Source: Anthoceros angustus (lineage: Eukaryota; Streptophyta; Anthocerotopsida; Anthocerotales; Anthocerotaceae). From it: DNA of 64,000 nt. The notes below the pieces were generated by a model. The model was not told the DNA's origin, searched no databases, and saw only the letters and a list, made by a program, of their open reading frames with translations. A program made the position numbers and the translations under genes. The stretch's first letter is position 1. Each line of letters opens with the position of its first letter. The DNA lies in NCBI GenBank assembly GCA_010909165.1, contig MU008164.1, forward strand, positions 1-64,000, written 5' to 3'. Positions 11,396-22,113 of the stretch are shown here, one piece after another.

Positions 11396-12160
11396 CTTGC
11401 TCTTTGTTTGCTTGTGCATCCTCATGCATCTAAGTAGCTTATCTAGGAGACACTTTCTAATCTAGCATTTGCCTAGATGGATTGTGTTTATCCTAGAATT
11501 GCTATCTTTGCATGCATTTTCTTTATGCTAACATTTCTCTTCTAACAATGCTTTTATGCACTAATTCTTTGTTCTTCCTCCATGGATTGTGTTCCCTTAG
11601 AAGGAGAAGGCATAGAGTTAAGAAGAGAAGTAGTCTGCAAGACAACAAGAACAAATTAGGAGCCCAACACATAGAAGCAATAGAAGACAACAAGCTATAG
11701 AGGAGAGATAGTAGAAACCTCCTCTTGTATAGCAAACTTCATTGCATCTATTTTAATTTCTAAACCGGATCAAGGGAAGTTTATCAAGCTAGCTAGACGT
11801 GATTTGCTAGAAGTTTTAGTCCAATTCACGTCAAGGCATTAGAATTAGCTCTCCAACATATCCCAAATTTGAATCGGTATTAGTACTCCTTTATCTTCTA
11901 GTCGCAAGACAAAAATAGCATAGAAACTCTTAGATTTCAAGAAATTGATAGTCAATTAGCAACTCTTAGAATCCAATCCTTTGATCTTAAGGAGAATTAT
12001 CTGAATTAAGGACAAAATTGTCTATTCTCTCTAAGGTTGATAATGCGCAGAGATTTGAGAGCATGCTATCATCATCCGAATCGATTATGATGCAAGAGAA
12101 GAGTTTCGTGCAATAGAAGATGAGAGCATCGGCGAGGCCTAGTCCTCTAAATCACCTACA
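11396..12160. other. element 2 leader
   Basis: Untranslated leader between PBS and gag. One part (about 11580-11700) encodes a short Arg/Lys-rich ORF and resembles the leader of element 3 near 31231 (ATGGATT...AGAAGGA), showing that elements 2 and 3 belong to one family. No separate gene is seen. Confidence 0.6.
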
Positions 12161-13060
12161 ATGGCTGGAGTGATCAATAATGAAGAACAAACTGCTAATT
12201 CCCCATTGGGTAATGATAATGCTAACACTTCATTGCATTATCATTATGGTGACAGCTTCAAAGAGAAAGATAGATTCAATGGAAGGGATTATGACATCCG
12301 GTCATTGAGAATGCGAGGAGCTTTGCGGCAAAGAGACCTTTGGGGCATCGTCGATGGATCAATTCCAAGGCCACACGCCCGATTTGAACGTGAACTTCAA
12401 CCTTCCGGGACGCCAGGACGAAGGCACAAGATTTATTGGTCATGGACTTTCTCAACATATGGTGAGACATGTCGCACGCAAAGACCTCCAAGGATATGTG
12501 GACTCACCTTGCTCAATTATATTCATCTCGAGATGTAATGAGTATTGTTGCGCTTCACGTAACTTCCGCAACCTCTCAATGAAGGAGTCCGACACCATCG
12601 AACATCATGTTAATGCATTTCGATTGGCACGATCCCATTTGGAATCTTCAAGGCGTACCTATCTCGAGATGGAGGCTTACGTCATTCTCTTATCTTCATT
12701 GCCACCTTCTTATAGGGCTTTCATTACAACTCAAAATGCGAATTGCAATGTCGAAAAGCTGCAGATGAAGATCCAAATGAAGAGCCGACATCGTGTTTCC
12801 GAACTTATTGGAGCATTGCTACAGGAGGAGGCAAGCGACGTCATCATCACTCCAGCCAACAAGCGCAGTGATGTATTCACAAAGGGGTAGAGGAAGAGGA
12901 CGAGGCGAGGCCGAGGTTCTACTTTCCGACCCCATATCCCGCATACTTTCCATGATGGAGAGGCATCTTCTTCAACACCGCAAGAGGTAACAAGAAGATC
13001 GGGATTATATGTAATTGGTGCGTAATCCCAAATCACATGGAAAAGGATTGTCGTAAGAAG
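12161..13060 (+). pseudogene. Copia gag of element 2, copy 1 (frameshifted, with zinc knuckle)
   Basis: The ATG at 12161 starts MAGVINNEEQTANS, followed by FNGRDYDIRSLRMRGALRQR and LWGIVDGSIPR, the UBN2-type gag N-terminus. A frame change near 12400 leads into the central gag (DTIEHHVNAF, LSSLPPSYRAFITTQ). A CCHC zinc knuckle follows in another frame near 13005-13060 (Cys-X2-Cys-X4-His-X4-Cys, ending HMEKDC). At least three frame changes break the protein. Intact gag would package element RNA. Confidence 0.8.
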
Positions 13061-13159
13061 AAGAATGGGGAACCTCGCAAGGAGGCCCCACGAGCTAACA
13101 TTGCGCAAGAAACAATCTTCCTCAACTCCAGAAGGTGCTCACTGTGCTTCTTCCAAGCC

Positions 13160-14470
13160 CTCCAATACCTCATGGTACTTAGACGGGAGCTACTTCACAT
13201 ATTTGTTACAATGAAACTCTTTTGAGTCTTACTCACCACAGGACATCGGTCTCCTCCGGAGATGATCACAACCTACCCATTGCGGGTGTTGGTTCGATTG
13301 TATTCAAGTGTGATTCGGTCGTTCTTCATCTTCATCACGTCCTCCATGTTCCTTCAATGTGCAAGAATCTAGTATCACCGCAAGTCTTTGTCAAGAACAC
13401 ACTGCGGTGATCCTTTATGCGATAGTTGTCTTCTCTCTTTCATAAGTGATAGAAACTATACAATGCAGGCACTTTAGATGATGGTCTCTATAGATTGTCG
13501 ACAAGTGGGAGCCACCCATTACGCTAATGTTGCCATTCCAAACCCAAGACACCTACCCAAACCATGCTTTGGCATTGTCGCCTTGGTCATCCTAATAGTC
13601 AAAAATTAATCCAAATGTCTAAGGGAGCTTTATATAGAACCCTTGCCTTGCAAAGGTTGAACACCTACCTTGGTGCGAATCTTGTGTCCTCACTAAACGA
13701 CATCAAGAGCCTTTCAAAATAAATCTCCACAAAGGGCCAAGTCACCTTTAGAGATAGTGCACATGACATTTGTGGACCCTTGTCTACACCCTCCTTTAGT
13801 GGTAGTAGATATTTTTGACCTTCATGATGATTTCTCTCGTTTTGTCTTTTCCTACATCTAAAAACAAGAGTGATGCCTTTCACTTCTTCAAGGACTACAT
13901 GAAATGGGGTGAGAGACTTACTGATCACAAACTCAAGACCTTACGTTCCGACAATGGTGGAGAGTTTACATCTCGAATTTGAGGATTTTGTCGAGTAGGT
14001 ATAGCTCAACAACTTACGTTGTCTACACTCCTCAACAAAATGGCGAGCCGAGAACAAGAATCTACGCCTCAAGAGATCACGGGTTGCTTATTGGTACAAG
14101 CTAAGTTATCTAAGGCTTATTGGCGAGGCCCTCCCAGAACCTATCTCATGAATCGATTGCCTACATCAGTTCAAGGTATGACTCCATATGAAGCATTCAT
14201 TGGCAAGAAGCCTTCTATTGACCACCTTGAATTTTTGGATCCCGCATATGTTTTTATTCCCAAAGCATTGCGTAAGAAGTTGGATCCCAAAGCTAAGTAC
14301 ACTTCATTGGCTACAAGGTATCAAAGGGGTACAAATTGTTCAACCCTTCTACAAGGCAACTTTTATACGCCGAGTGTTACTTTTCATGAGTCTTACCTCT
14401 TTTCCCCAGTGGGAGCTGATAGGCTTGGTCCTCCTCTTGATGAGACCATTGACCCTTCTTATTTTTGATG
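13160..14470 (+). pseudogene. Copia protease, GAG-pre-integrase and integrase of element 2, copy 1
   Basis: Near 13250-13400 one frame reads SSGDDHNLPIAGVGSIVFK and VLHVPSMCKNL, the Copia protease and its downstream motif. LWHCRLGHPN-like GAG-pre text follows at about 13566. The integrase core is at about 13770-14170, including the RSDNGGEF-type stretch near 13945 and YTPQQNGEP-type text near 14025. ORF 14019-14468 carries the integrase C-terminal region (MTPYEAF, PKALRKKLDPKAKY). Frames change repeatedly. Confidence 0.75.
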
Positions 14471-14530
14471 ATACGATTATTTCACTCCATTTCCCATTCC
14501 TCGCTTCGTGTTCCTTTAGTTGAACCTATT

Positions 14531-16165
14531 ATGCGAGGAGCTTTGCGGCAAAGAGACCTTTGGGGCATCGTCGATGGATCAATTCCAAGGCCACACGCCC
14601 GATTTGAACGTGAACTTCAACCTTCCCGGGACGTGAAGAAGGCGAGCACAATGGACTTTCTCAACATATGGTGAGACATGTCGCACACGCAAAGACCTCC
14701 AAGGATATGTGGACTCACCTTGCTCAATTATATTCATCTCGAGATGTAATGAGTATTGTTGCTTCACGTAACTTCCGCAACCTCTCAATGAAGGAGTCCG
14801 ACACCATCGAACATCATGTTAATGCATTTCGATTGGCACGATCCCATTTGGAATCTTCAATGGTACCTATCTCGAGATGGAGGCTTACGTCATTCTCTTA
14901 TCTTCATTGCCACCTTCTTATAGGGCTTTCATTACAACTCAAAATGCGATTGCAATGTCGAAAAGCGCAGATGAAGATCCAAATGAAGAGCCGACATCGT
15001 GTTTCCGAACTTATTGGAGCATTGCTACAGGAGGAGGAGTTAGCATCTATTCCACAACTGGTAACTCAACTCAAAATGCGGATTCGTAATGTCGAAAAGC
15101 TGCAGATGAAGATCCAAATGAAGAGCCGGACATCGTGTTTCCGAACTTATTGGAGCATTGCTACAGGAGGAGGCAAGCGACGTCATCATCACTCCAGCCA
15201 ACAAGCAGTGATGTATTCACAAAGGGGTAGAGGAAGAGGACGAGGCGGGCCGAGGTTCTACTTTCCAACGACCCCATATCCCGCACATACTTTCCATGAT
15301 GGAGAGGCATCTTCTTCGCAAGAGGTAACAAGAAGGCGGGATTATATGTAATTGGTAATCCAAATCACATGGAAAAGGATTGTCGTAAGAAGAAGAATGG
15401 GAACCTCGCAAGGAGGCCCCACGAGCTAACATTGCAAGAAACAATCTTCCTCAACTCCAGGAAGGCTCACTGTGCTTGGCTTCTTCCAAGCCCTCCAATA
15501 CCTCATGGTACTTAGGCAGTGGAGCTACTTCACATATTTGTTACAAAAACTCTTTTGAGTCTTACTCACCACAGGACATCGTCTCCTCCGGAGATGATCA
15601 CAACCTACCCATTGCGGGTGTTGGTTCGATTGTATTCAAGTGTGATTCAGTCGTTCTTCATCTTCATCACGTCCTCCATGTTCCTTCAATGTGCAAGAAT
15701 CTAGTATCACCGCAAGTCTTTGTCAAGAACACACTGCGGTGATCCTTATCTGAATAGTTGTCTTCTCTCTTTCATAAGTGATAGAAACTATACAATCTGC
15801 AGGCACTTTAGATGATGGTCTCTATAGATTGTCGGTACAAGTGGGAGCCACCCATTACGCTAATGTTGCCATTCCAAACCCATGACACCTACCCAAACCA
15901 TGCTTTGGCATTGTCGCCTTGGTCATCCTAATAGTCAAAAATTAATCCAAATGTCTAAGGGAGCTTTATATAGAACCCTTGCCTTGCAAAGGTTGAACAC
16001 CTACCTTGGTGCGAATCTTGTGTCCTCACTAAACGACATCAAGAGCCTTTCAAAATAAATCTCCACAAAGGGCCAAGTCACCTTTAGAGATAGTGCACAT
16101 GACATTTGTGGACCCTTGTCTACACCCTCCTTTAGTGGTAGTAGATATTTTTGACCTTCATGATG
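14531..16165 (+). pseudogene. second gag-protease copy of element 2
   Basis: This copy repeats the gag start (MRGALRQRDLWGIVDGS), the central gag (ORF 14668-15351), an extra internal repeat of LQMKIQMKSR (about 14965 and 15100), the zinc knuckle near 15350-15390 and the protease ORF 15476-15742 (WYLGSGATSHIC, where the catalytic Asp of the usual DSGA is Gly). It then ends in GAG-pre-integrase text near 16060. The Gly substitution would inactivate this protease copy. Confidence 0.75.
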
Positions 16166-16244
16166 ATGAGTTTGATGACCCTCGGAGGATGACATTGTGG
16201 AGCAGATCCCGCTGCTGATCCCGCTGTGGATGATGCACTGCACA

Positions 16245-17700
16245 AAGGTACAACCTTAGATCCCGACCTACTATCTCGGTCCTGCAGTTGGAAGGAACCT
16301 CCTTTAGGATACCTAGCTGTTTTGATGATCCTATACCCCTATATCACTTTATTCTCAAGTCTACAAGGCAACTATAGACCCGGAAGAACCTCTTACCTTA
16401 AAACAAGCTTTCTCTTCTCTAAAAAGACTTATGGAAGGTAGTCAGATTCGAATATAATTCCCTAGTTAATAACTCTACATGGAATTGGTCAAACCACCTA
16501 GGGGTAGGAAGATAGTAACCAGCAAATGGGTATTCAAAATTAAAAGAAAAGGAGATGGTTCTATAGAAAGGTATAAGGCACGTCTAGTAGCGAGGTTTAC
16601 ACAAATTCTGGTCTAGATTACATACCTTGGGCCACTTATGCCCCAAGAGCCAAATTTGCCACACTTGAATGATATTTGCCTTATGTGCCCAACATGATCT
16701 TGAACTCCACATGATGGATGTTAAGACAAAGATATTTGTATGGGCGCAAGAGGAAATATACATGAGACAACCAGGGTTACAAGTCAAGGCAAGAAGATTG
16801 GGTATGCCGACTCATCAAAGGTTTGTATGGCAAGCAAAAAGAATTGGAACTTAACCATACATGTACAACTTATTGGGAGAGGATTTAAGCAAAGCCGGTG
16901 ATGCTTGTATGTACATCCTAATATCCGCAATGATATATTTTATCTTCTACTTTATGTTGATGATGTTTTTATGGCAACAAACTCCCTCACTCTCCTAGCG
17001 AAACTAAAGCATGGCTTAGGACTCTATTTGAGATGTCCGATCTAGGAGAAATGACATATGCACTTGGTGTTAATATTATACGAAATAGAGGTAATAAGAC
17101 TCTAAGTATAGTTCAAACCAAGTATATTAAGGAGAGTTTAGCTAAATTTGGACTTGAGGATGCAAAGCACACCCACACCTTTTGCAAGTGGTGTTAGGCT
17201 TACCTCGAGATATGAGTCCCAAAACAGTGAAGAAAAGCTAGAAATGTCTAGTTCCATACCGACATCTTGTTGGCACTCTAATATATTTATGCAATTTTAC
17301 GAGACCGGATATATCTTTTGAAGTCGCCTCGCTCACAATTCTTGGAGAACACGGACGTGAGCCTTTGGATGTCTTAAGCGTATATTCGGATACCTTAAAG
17401 GCACTATGTACATGATGTGTTCAAGCATACACCAGCTATCAACACACTTTTGATACTCGCCGATTATCCGGTGACCCCGATACAAGAAAATCAGATTATG
17501 TATTACTCTTGGAGGAGCACCAATATCATGGTCAAGTAAGAAACAACCTACTATAGCTTTATCAGCACTGAGTCGTAAAGTCCTAACCTCGGTTCTAAAG
17601 ACATAGTGTGGTCCAGGTTAGTTTTGAGTGAACTTCACCATCCTCAACTTAAGCCTACATCTTTGTTTAGTGATAGCCGGTGCCATTGCACTTGCTAGGA
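16245..17700 (+). pseudogene. Copia reverse transcriptase and RNase H of element 2 (degenerate)
   Basis: A frame from about 16486 reads [18 protein letters not shown] and [11 protein letters not shown] motifs, but a deleted codon region follows. LLYVDDVFMA (YVDD box) appears in another frame near 16945. LKRIFGYLKGTM near 17375 and SWSSKKQPTIALS near 17530 mark the connection and RNase H domains. Stops and frameshifts are frequent, so no active enzyme is expected. Confidence 0.8.
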
Positions 17701-18190
17701 ACCTCCTTTAGGATACCTAGCTTTTTGATGATCCTATACCCCTATATCACTTTATTCTCAAAGTCTACAAGGCAACTATAGACCCGGAAGAACCTCTTAC
17801 CTTAAAACAAGCTTTCTCTTCTCCGAAAAGACTTATGGAAGGTAGTAGATTCGAATATAATTCCCTAGTTAATAACTCTACATGGGAATTGAGTTACATA
17901 GGAAACACATGAAATGTTTAGGTATAATGGACACTTCCAAACCTTCTACCTAAAGTTCATCCTAGCAGCTAATGGGCCTATTTAAGATAACCTCAAAATT
18001 TTAGCCCATATTGTTTTTATTCCCAAAGCATTGCGTAAGAAGTTGGATCCCAAAGCAAAGTACACTTTCATTGGCTAATCAAGGTATCAAAGGGTACAAA
18101 TTGTTCAACCCTTCTACAAGGCAACTTTTATACGCCGAGTGTTACTTTTCATGAGTCTTACCTCTTTTCCCCAGTTGAGGCTTGGTCCTC
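17697..18190 (+). repeat. relocated element 2 fragments
   Basis: 17697-17890 repeats the pre-RT linker found at 16293-16480 (GAACCTCCTTTAGGATACC and onward), and 18013-18180 repeats part of the integrase C-terminal region found at 14248-14410 (GCATTGCGTAAGAAGTTGG). They lie after RNase H, out of normal Copia order, so the element has been scrambled or misassembled here. Confidence 0.8.
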
Positions 18191-18639
18191 CTCTATCTCA
18201 AAGAAGCAAATATTGTCTTTTCCTTGTTCCTCATAGACGGTCCATAAACATCCTGATTTATATTAAATTAATGCCGCTTTTGTATGCATTAAATCAACCA
18301 TATATGTTTTCCTAACACCAATCACACTTACGGAAAACATGAGTATGCCCTGGAAAATCCAAACTATAGGCACATTTGGTTTTGATCATATGGATTGGTA
18401 GTTCACAAACATATGAGTATGGGACATCCACCTTGCTAGGGCCTCCTTTTGTCAATACAACTACTTTATCATAATCACCTAATGGGAGATATTCAGATCG
18501 TAAAAGCCTATACTCTTCACTTCATTAGACCAAATGTCTTTCGCACTGTGACACACAAGGATCGAACAAGGTTAGAACAATATTACAAATTGAAAAGGAA
18601 ACAAAACTAGAAACTCAAAATTAGGAATCAACATATACC

Positions 18640-18710
18640 TTTTTTCATTTTCCTTTTCCTTTCCTTTCCTTTTCTTTTCCTTTCCATCCTTCTTCCTCTT
18701 TTCTTCTCTC
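18640..18710 (+). repeat. polypyrimidine tract
   Basis: About 70 bp of CCTTTTCC-like repeats on the plus strand, immediately before a GC-rich segment. A comparable pyrimidine stretch precedes the GC-rich segment of element 3 near 36400. Confidence 0.8.
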
Positions 18711-18892
18711 CTTCATCCTCACGCACCCAGCGCCACCAACACCAAAGGAAGGGATGGTCGACACTTCAAAGTCGGCCATCCTCACCACCTCCATTAGCCC
18801 GCTTCTTTAGGAAGCGCCGAGGGGGGCCGCCCCCAGAAGGCACCGTGAGGCGCACCGCATAGGAGGCATGATACCGCAATGCATTTTCTTTC

Positions 18893-19378
18893 CTAGGCCT
18901 TCTTCACACATTGGAAGTTCTTGGGGCCCTCTCTCCTAACAATTTCTGCAGCACAGAGGACACAAGACACAGCAACACCACAACGATTATACCAGAGCAA
19001 GAGATTGGAGATCATCGCCAAGTCTGGGTTGTCGAGCCTTCTTCTTCCGAGGACTCCAAGATGATATAGGTCTTCCCCATGAGGTGTTTGAGAGCTGGTG
19101 TGTTCAGATGTGAGCAAGCAAGTTTTGACAGAGATTGGGCGGGAGAAGCGGAAGATTTGAGAAAGATGCCTGAATCTCCCATGGGCATCCTCCCGCAGGA
19201 CGCCCTCACGGATTGAGGGAGCGGGCGCCGGGGCGCGCGGGGCGGCGCGCCCGCGGGGCGCCTCTCCTGGCGCGGCGCCGCTCCACCGCCATCTCGCCCT
19301 CCGCCATCGCCACTGCAGTTGATGAGGAAGGAGGGTAGGAGGCGGGAAGGCATGTCGAAATCGACCAGACATGGGCAT
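18893..19378 (-). CDS. antisense ORF in GC-rich insert of element 2, unknown
   Basis: This 161-residue minus-strand ORF lies between RNase H and the 3' LTR, where Copia elements normally have no coding. The first half is Arg/Pro/Ala-rich low complexity (19200-19300 is over 75% G+C); the second half (after residue about 95) looks more protein-like, with a hydrophobic stretch LLLWYNRCGVAVSCVLCAA. I recognise no family. It may be a host gene 5' end captured in reverse orientation, or an antisense ORF of the element. GC content is far above its surroundings. Confidence 0.3.
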   Translation of the reverse strand: MPMSGRFRHAFPPPTLLPHQLQWRWRRARWRWSGAAPGEAPRGRAAPRAPAPAPSIREGVLREDAHGRFRHLSQIFRFSRPISVKTCLLTSEHTSSQTPHGEDLYHLGVLGRRRLDNPDLAMISNLLLWYNRCGVAVSCVLCAAEIVRREGPKNFQCVKKA

Positions 19379-19622
19379 GTGATGCCCATGGATGGTTAAT
19401 AACCATCCATTTACGGATTTCGAAATAGTTATTTTCCTTTTTATAAATTGCTATTTTCCTTTTAAGCTCAATTATGAATATGCTTAATTTCCAACTTAAG
19501 TTTTACTTAATGCTTTTAAGCTCACTTGACTTTAGAACTAGTTTTCGCCTAGGCATATTTTGACTTATTTTGAAGCTAGAGTAATTCTCTATCATCACAC
19601 CCTAGTTCATAGTGAGTGGGAG

Positions 19623-19857
19623 TGATGAAATAGGTCACTATTAGGGCACTCTTCACTAGGGCACCTAGAACTTAATGATTTATTTATTTGGATAGGGCAT
19701 TAAGTAGTTTAGGTAGTTTTCTTTAGTTGGTTACTTATGGTTATTTGTTACAACCACTAGGTGGTTATAACCACTTCTAGCCTTCTATATAAGGCATGTA
19801 CTTTCTATCAAATGTAATGCAACACATATTGCTAGAGCTTGTGTATGATTCTCATCA
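19623..19857 (+). repeat. 3' LTR of Copia element 2
   Basis: It matches the 5' LTR without substitutions; it lacks two bases near 19734 (ACTTATGG instead of ACTTAAGTGG) and has two extra bases near 19842. It is followed by the CTTAT target duplication and resumption of element 1. Confidence 0.93.
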
Positions 19858-19862
19858 CTTAT

Positions 19863-20270
19863 CGTATGGGAGTTGGTATCTCATGTTCTTGAGTAATCGC
19901 ACGACCCGATATCTCAAATCATAAATGCTATTGCTGCCTTCGTGAATCCGAGGAAAGGATCACCGGGTTGCTCTCAAGCGCATCATGCGGTACCTCAAGG
20001 GTACTCAAATTATGGCCTCTGCTTCAAGCCTAGCGGAAAGAAGCATCACTCGACATGCTTTGTCGATGCGATTGGGCTTCGATTACACACAAAAAGTATC
20101 TCAAAGATATTGCTTTCTTGCCGGCTCCACTTTGTTGTTAATTGGTCTTGTAGAAAACAAGCTACAATATCACTTTCATCAGCAATCGGTACAAAGCACT
20201 CACAAGCCACGAAGAGGAATGGGAAAGAAAGCTATGTGAAGATTTGGATATGAAGCGGGAAGGGCCAACA
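19863..20270 (+). pseudogene. element 1 RNase H, resumed after the nested element (copy 1)
   Basis: Element 1 continues here after element 2. Frames encode the Copia post-RT and RNase H text: LMFLSNRTTR, NPRKGSP, then MRYLKGTQIMASAS (ORF 19985-20239), FVDA and SRKQATISLSSA-like stretches in different frames. Indels at several CAG/CTG positions break the frame. Domain assignment rests on motif order and on the context with the RT at 10370. Confidence 0.75.
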
Positions 20271-20653
20271 TGCTTAATTTCCAACTTAAGTTCCTTAATG
20301 CTTTTAAGCTCACTTGACTTTAGAACTAGTTTTGAGTTCTAGGCATATTTTGACTTATTTTGAAGCTAGAGTAATTCTCTATCATCACACCCTAGTTCAT
20401 AGTGAGTGGGAGTGATGAAATAGGTCACTATTAGGGCACTCTTCACTAGGGCACCTAGAACTTAATGATTTATTTATTTGGATAGGGCATTAAGTAGTTT
20501 AGGTAGTTTTCTTTAGTTGGTTACTTAAGTGGTTATTTGTTACAACCACTAGGTGGTTATAACCACTTCTAGCCTTCTATATAAGGCATGTACTTTCTAT
20601 CAAATGTAATGCAACACATATTGCTAGAGCTTGTGTATGATTCTCATCACTTA

Positions 20654-21135
20654 TCGTATGGGAGTTGGTATCTCATGTTCTTGAGTAATCGAGACCGACC
20701 CCGATATCTCAAATAAATGCTATTGCTCGTTCTCGGAGAATCCGAGGAAAGGATCAGCGGGGTTGCTCTCAAGCGCATCATGCGGTACCTCAAGGGTACT
20801 CAAATTATGGCCTCTGCTTCAAGCCTAGCGGAAAGAAGCATCCGCCTCGACATGCTTTGTCGATGCAGTTGGGCTTGACACCGTATCTCAAAGATATTGC
20901 TTTCTTGCCGGCTCCACTGGTTAATTGGTCTTGTAGAAAACAAGCTACAATATCACTCATCAATCAGTAGACAAAGCACTCACAAGCCACGAAGAGGCTG
21001 AATGGGAAAGAAAGCTATGTGAAGATTTGGATATGAAGCGGGGAAGATAGCGTGCTTAATTGTGACAATATGTCGCCATTGCTCTTGTCGCTAATCCTGC
21101 CTTTCATGCGCACGGCATATTGAGATTCAACACCA
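20654..21135 (+). pseudogene. element 1 RNase H, copy 2, with its end
   Basis: Repeats 19863-20270 and continues to the end of RNase H with NMSPLLLSLI-type text in one frame; in the neighbouring frame it reads the CDNMSAIALVANPAFHA and KHIEIQHH pattern typical of Copia RNase H. It stops where a CACTA-like sequence begins at 21136. Confidence 0.7.
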
Positions 21136-21765
21136 CACTACTAGGGAGAGGGTGTTTTACAAAACCCTTTGCAAATCCCCAATCTTTACAACGTCTAAAC
21201 ACCTCCGTTGTAAATTGGTTTGAGTTTCACGATGTGGCAAGTTTTAAGACTCGGTTTACAGCGGGGTTTCTAGTTGGATGATGTGGCACTCTTTGGGTGC
21301 TCATTTACAACAACGGATTGATGACGTGGCTCCCTTGTTGTAGATTACGTTGTAAAAGCTTTTTTCAAAATTTGATCTTTATTTTCTAAAATCTTTATTA
21401 ACATCACTAATCACAAAATATGATTGGAAGCCATTTACAACAGCATGCGATGACGTGGCTCCCTTGTTGTAGATTACGCTAAAAGCCTTTTTCTCAAAAT
21501 TTGTTCTTTATTTCTTCAAAACTCTTTGTTATTATTATTAACCACAAAATATGATTGGAAGCCATTTACAACAAAGATGTATGACGTGGCTCCTTGTTGT
21601 AGATTACGTTGTAAAAGCCTTTTTCTCAAAATTTGTTCTTTATTTCTTCAAAACTCTTTATTATTATTATTAATCACAAAATATGATTGGAGGCCATTTA
21701 CAGCGATTGATGACATGGCTCCCTTGTTGTAGATTACGTTGTATATGGCCATTATATTCTGACGC
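21136..21765 (+). mobile_element. small CACTA-like insert with ~120-bp tandem repeats, inside element 1
   Basis: CACTACTAGGGAGAGGG at 21136 abuts the end of element 1 RNase H. Inside, a unit of about 115-125 bp with TGACGTGGCTCC and TTGTTGTAGATTACG recurs near 21300, 21435, 21560 and 21700. The motifs TTTACAAC and GTTGTAAA resemble the subterminal motifs of the larger element at 46298. Element 1 coding resumes at about 21768, but I see no clean TAGTG right end, so the exact right border is unknown. No transposase is encoded. Confidence 0.55.
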
Positions 21766-21767
21766 CG

Positions 21768-21886
21768 AGAGGGAATTGTTAAGGTACGATGTACCCACAG
21801 AACATCTGGCGAATATCGACAAAATCCTTGCAAGTTCAACACCGCCCACAGAGAAGGGCTTGGATTGGTTGATCAGAAATTTTTGA
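21768..21886 (+). pseudogene. C-terminal end of Copia element 1 pol
   Basis: The frame reads DAERELLRYDVPTEHLANI then DKILASS and GLDWLIRNF followed by a stop. This matches the Copia pol C-terminus (YVPTEHQxADIxTK pattern) with a couple of residues missing. It shows where element 1 resumes after the CACTA-like insert and fits the 3' LTR only 230 bp downstream. Confidence 0.75.
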
Positions 21887-22113
21887 AGTCGGACCACACA
21901 TTTGGTGAGGCGCATCTTATCTCGAGCGTTCGATTACTTGAAGTTGACATAAATCGAGACCGCTTGCTTCAATCTTACTTACACCGTGACGATCGGTGAG
22001 TTGAGTTTAGTTGAAGACCGTAGTACTTATACAATACTCCAGTGCAAGTGATTATTAGTTCTTTGATTTAGATAACCCAACTTGTCCGAGAGGAGAGTTA
22101 GAAGCATGCATCG
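21887..22113. other. element 1 3' untranslated tail
   Basis: No coding signal. GAGAGGAGAGTTAGAAG just before the LTR is a plausible polypurine tract. Confidence 0.5.

Larger units (their letters stand above)
12311..16165 (+). repeat. tandem duplication of gag-protease-integrase within element 2
   Basis: ATGCGAGGAGCTTTGCGGC at 12311 recurs at 14531, and the two copies run in parallel (12311-13825 against 14531-16165) through gag, zinc knuckle, protease and GAG-pre-integrase. Copy 1 continues into the integrase core (13826-14530); copy 2 instead jumps near 16165 to a linker before RT. The product is a longer element with two gag-protease modules and one partial integrase. Copies differ mostly by indels. 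Confidence 0.9.
11147..19857 (+). mobile_element. Ty1/Copia LTR retrotransposon (element 2), nested in element 1
   Basis: The element is bounded by TGATGAAATAGG...TCTCATCA direct repeats (11147-11381 and 19623-19857). It is flanked by the 5-bp target duplication CTTAT (11142-11146 and 19858-19862). TGGTATCGAGCAC at 11382 is an initiator tRNA-Met type PBS and GTGAGTGGGAG before the 3' LTR is the polypurine tract. The two LTRs show no substitutions, only two 2-bp indels, so by that measure insertion was recent. The interior nevertheless carries a tandem duplication, relocated fragments and many frameshifts. Confidence 0.93.
19486..21060 (+). repeat. tandem duplication spanning the element 2 / element 1 boundary (2 x ~790 bp)
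   Basis: Each unit contains the 3' tail and LTR of element 2 plus the start of element 1 RNase H; units run about 19486-20270 and 20271-21060. The second LTR copy is 20413-20649 and is again followed by CTTATCGTATGGG. The internal junction near 20271 lies on TGCTTAATT, which occurs both in the element 2 tail (19490) and in element 1 (21052). Because the unit crosses the insertion boundary, the duplication is younger than the element 2 insertion. Confidence 0.9.
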
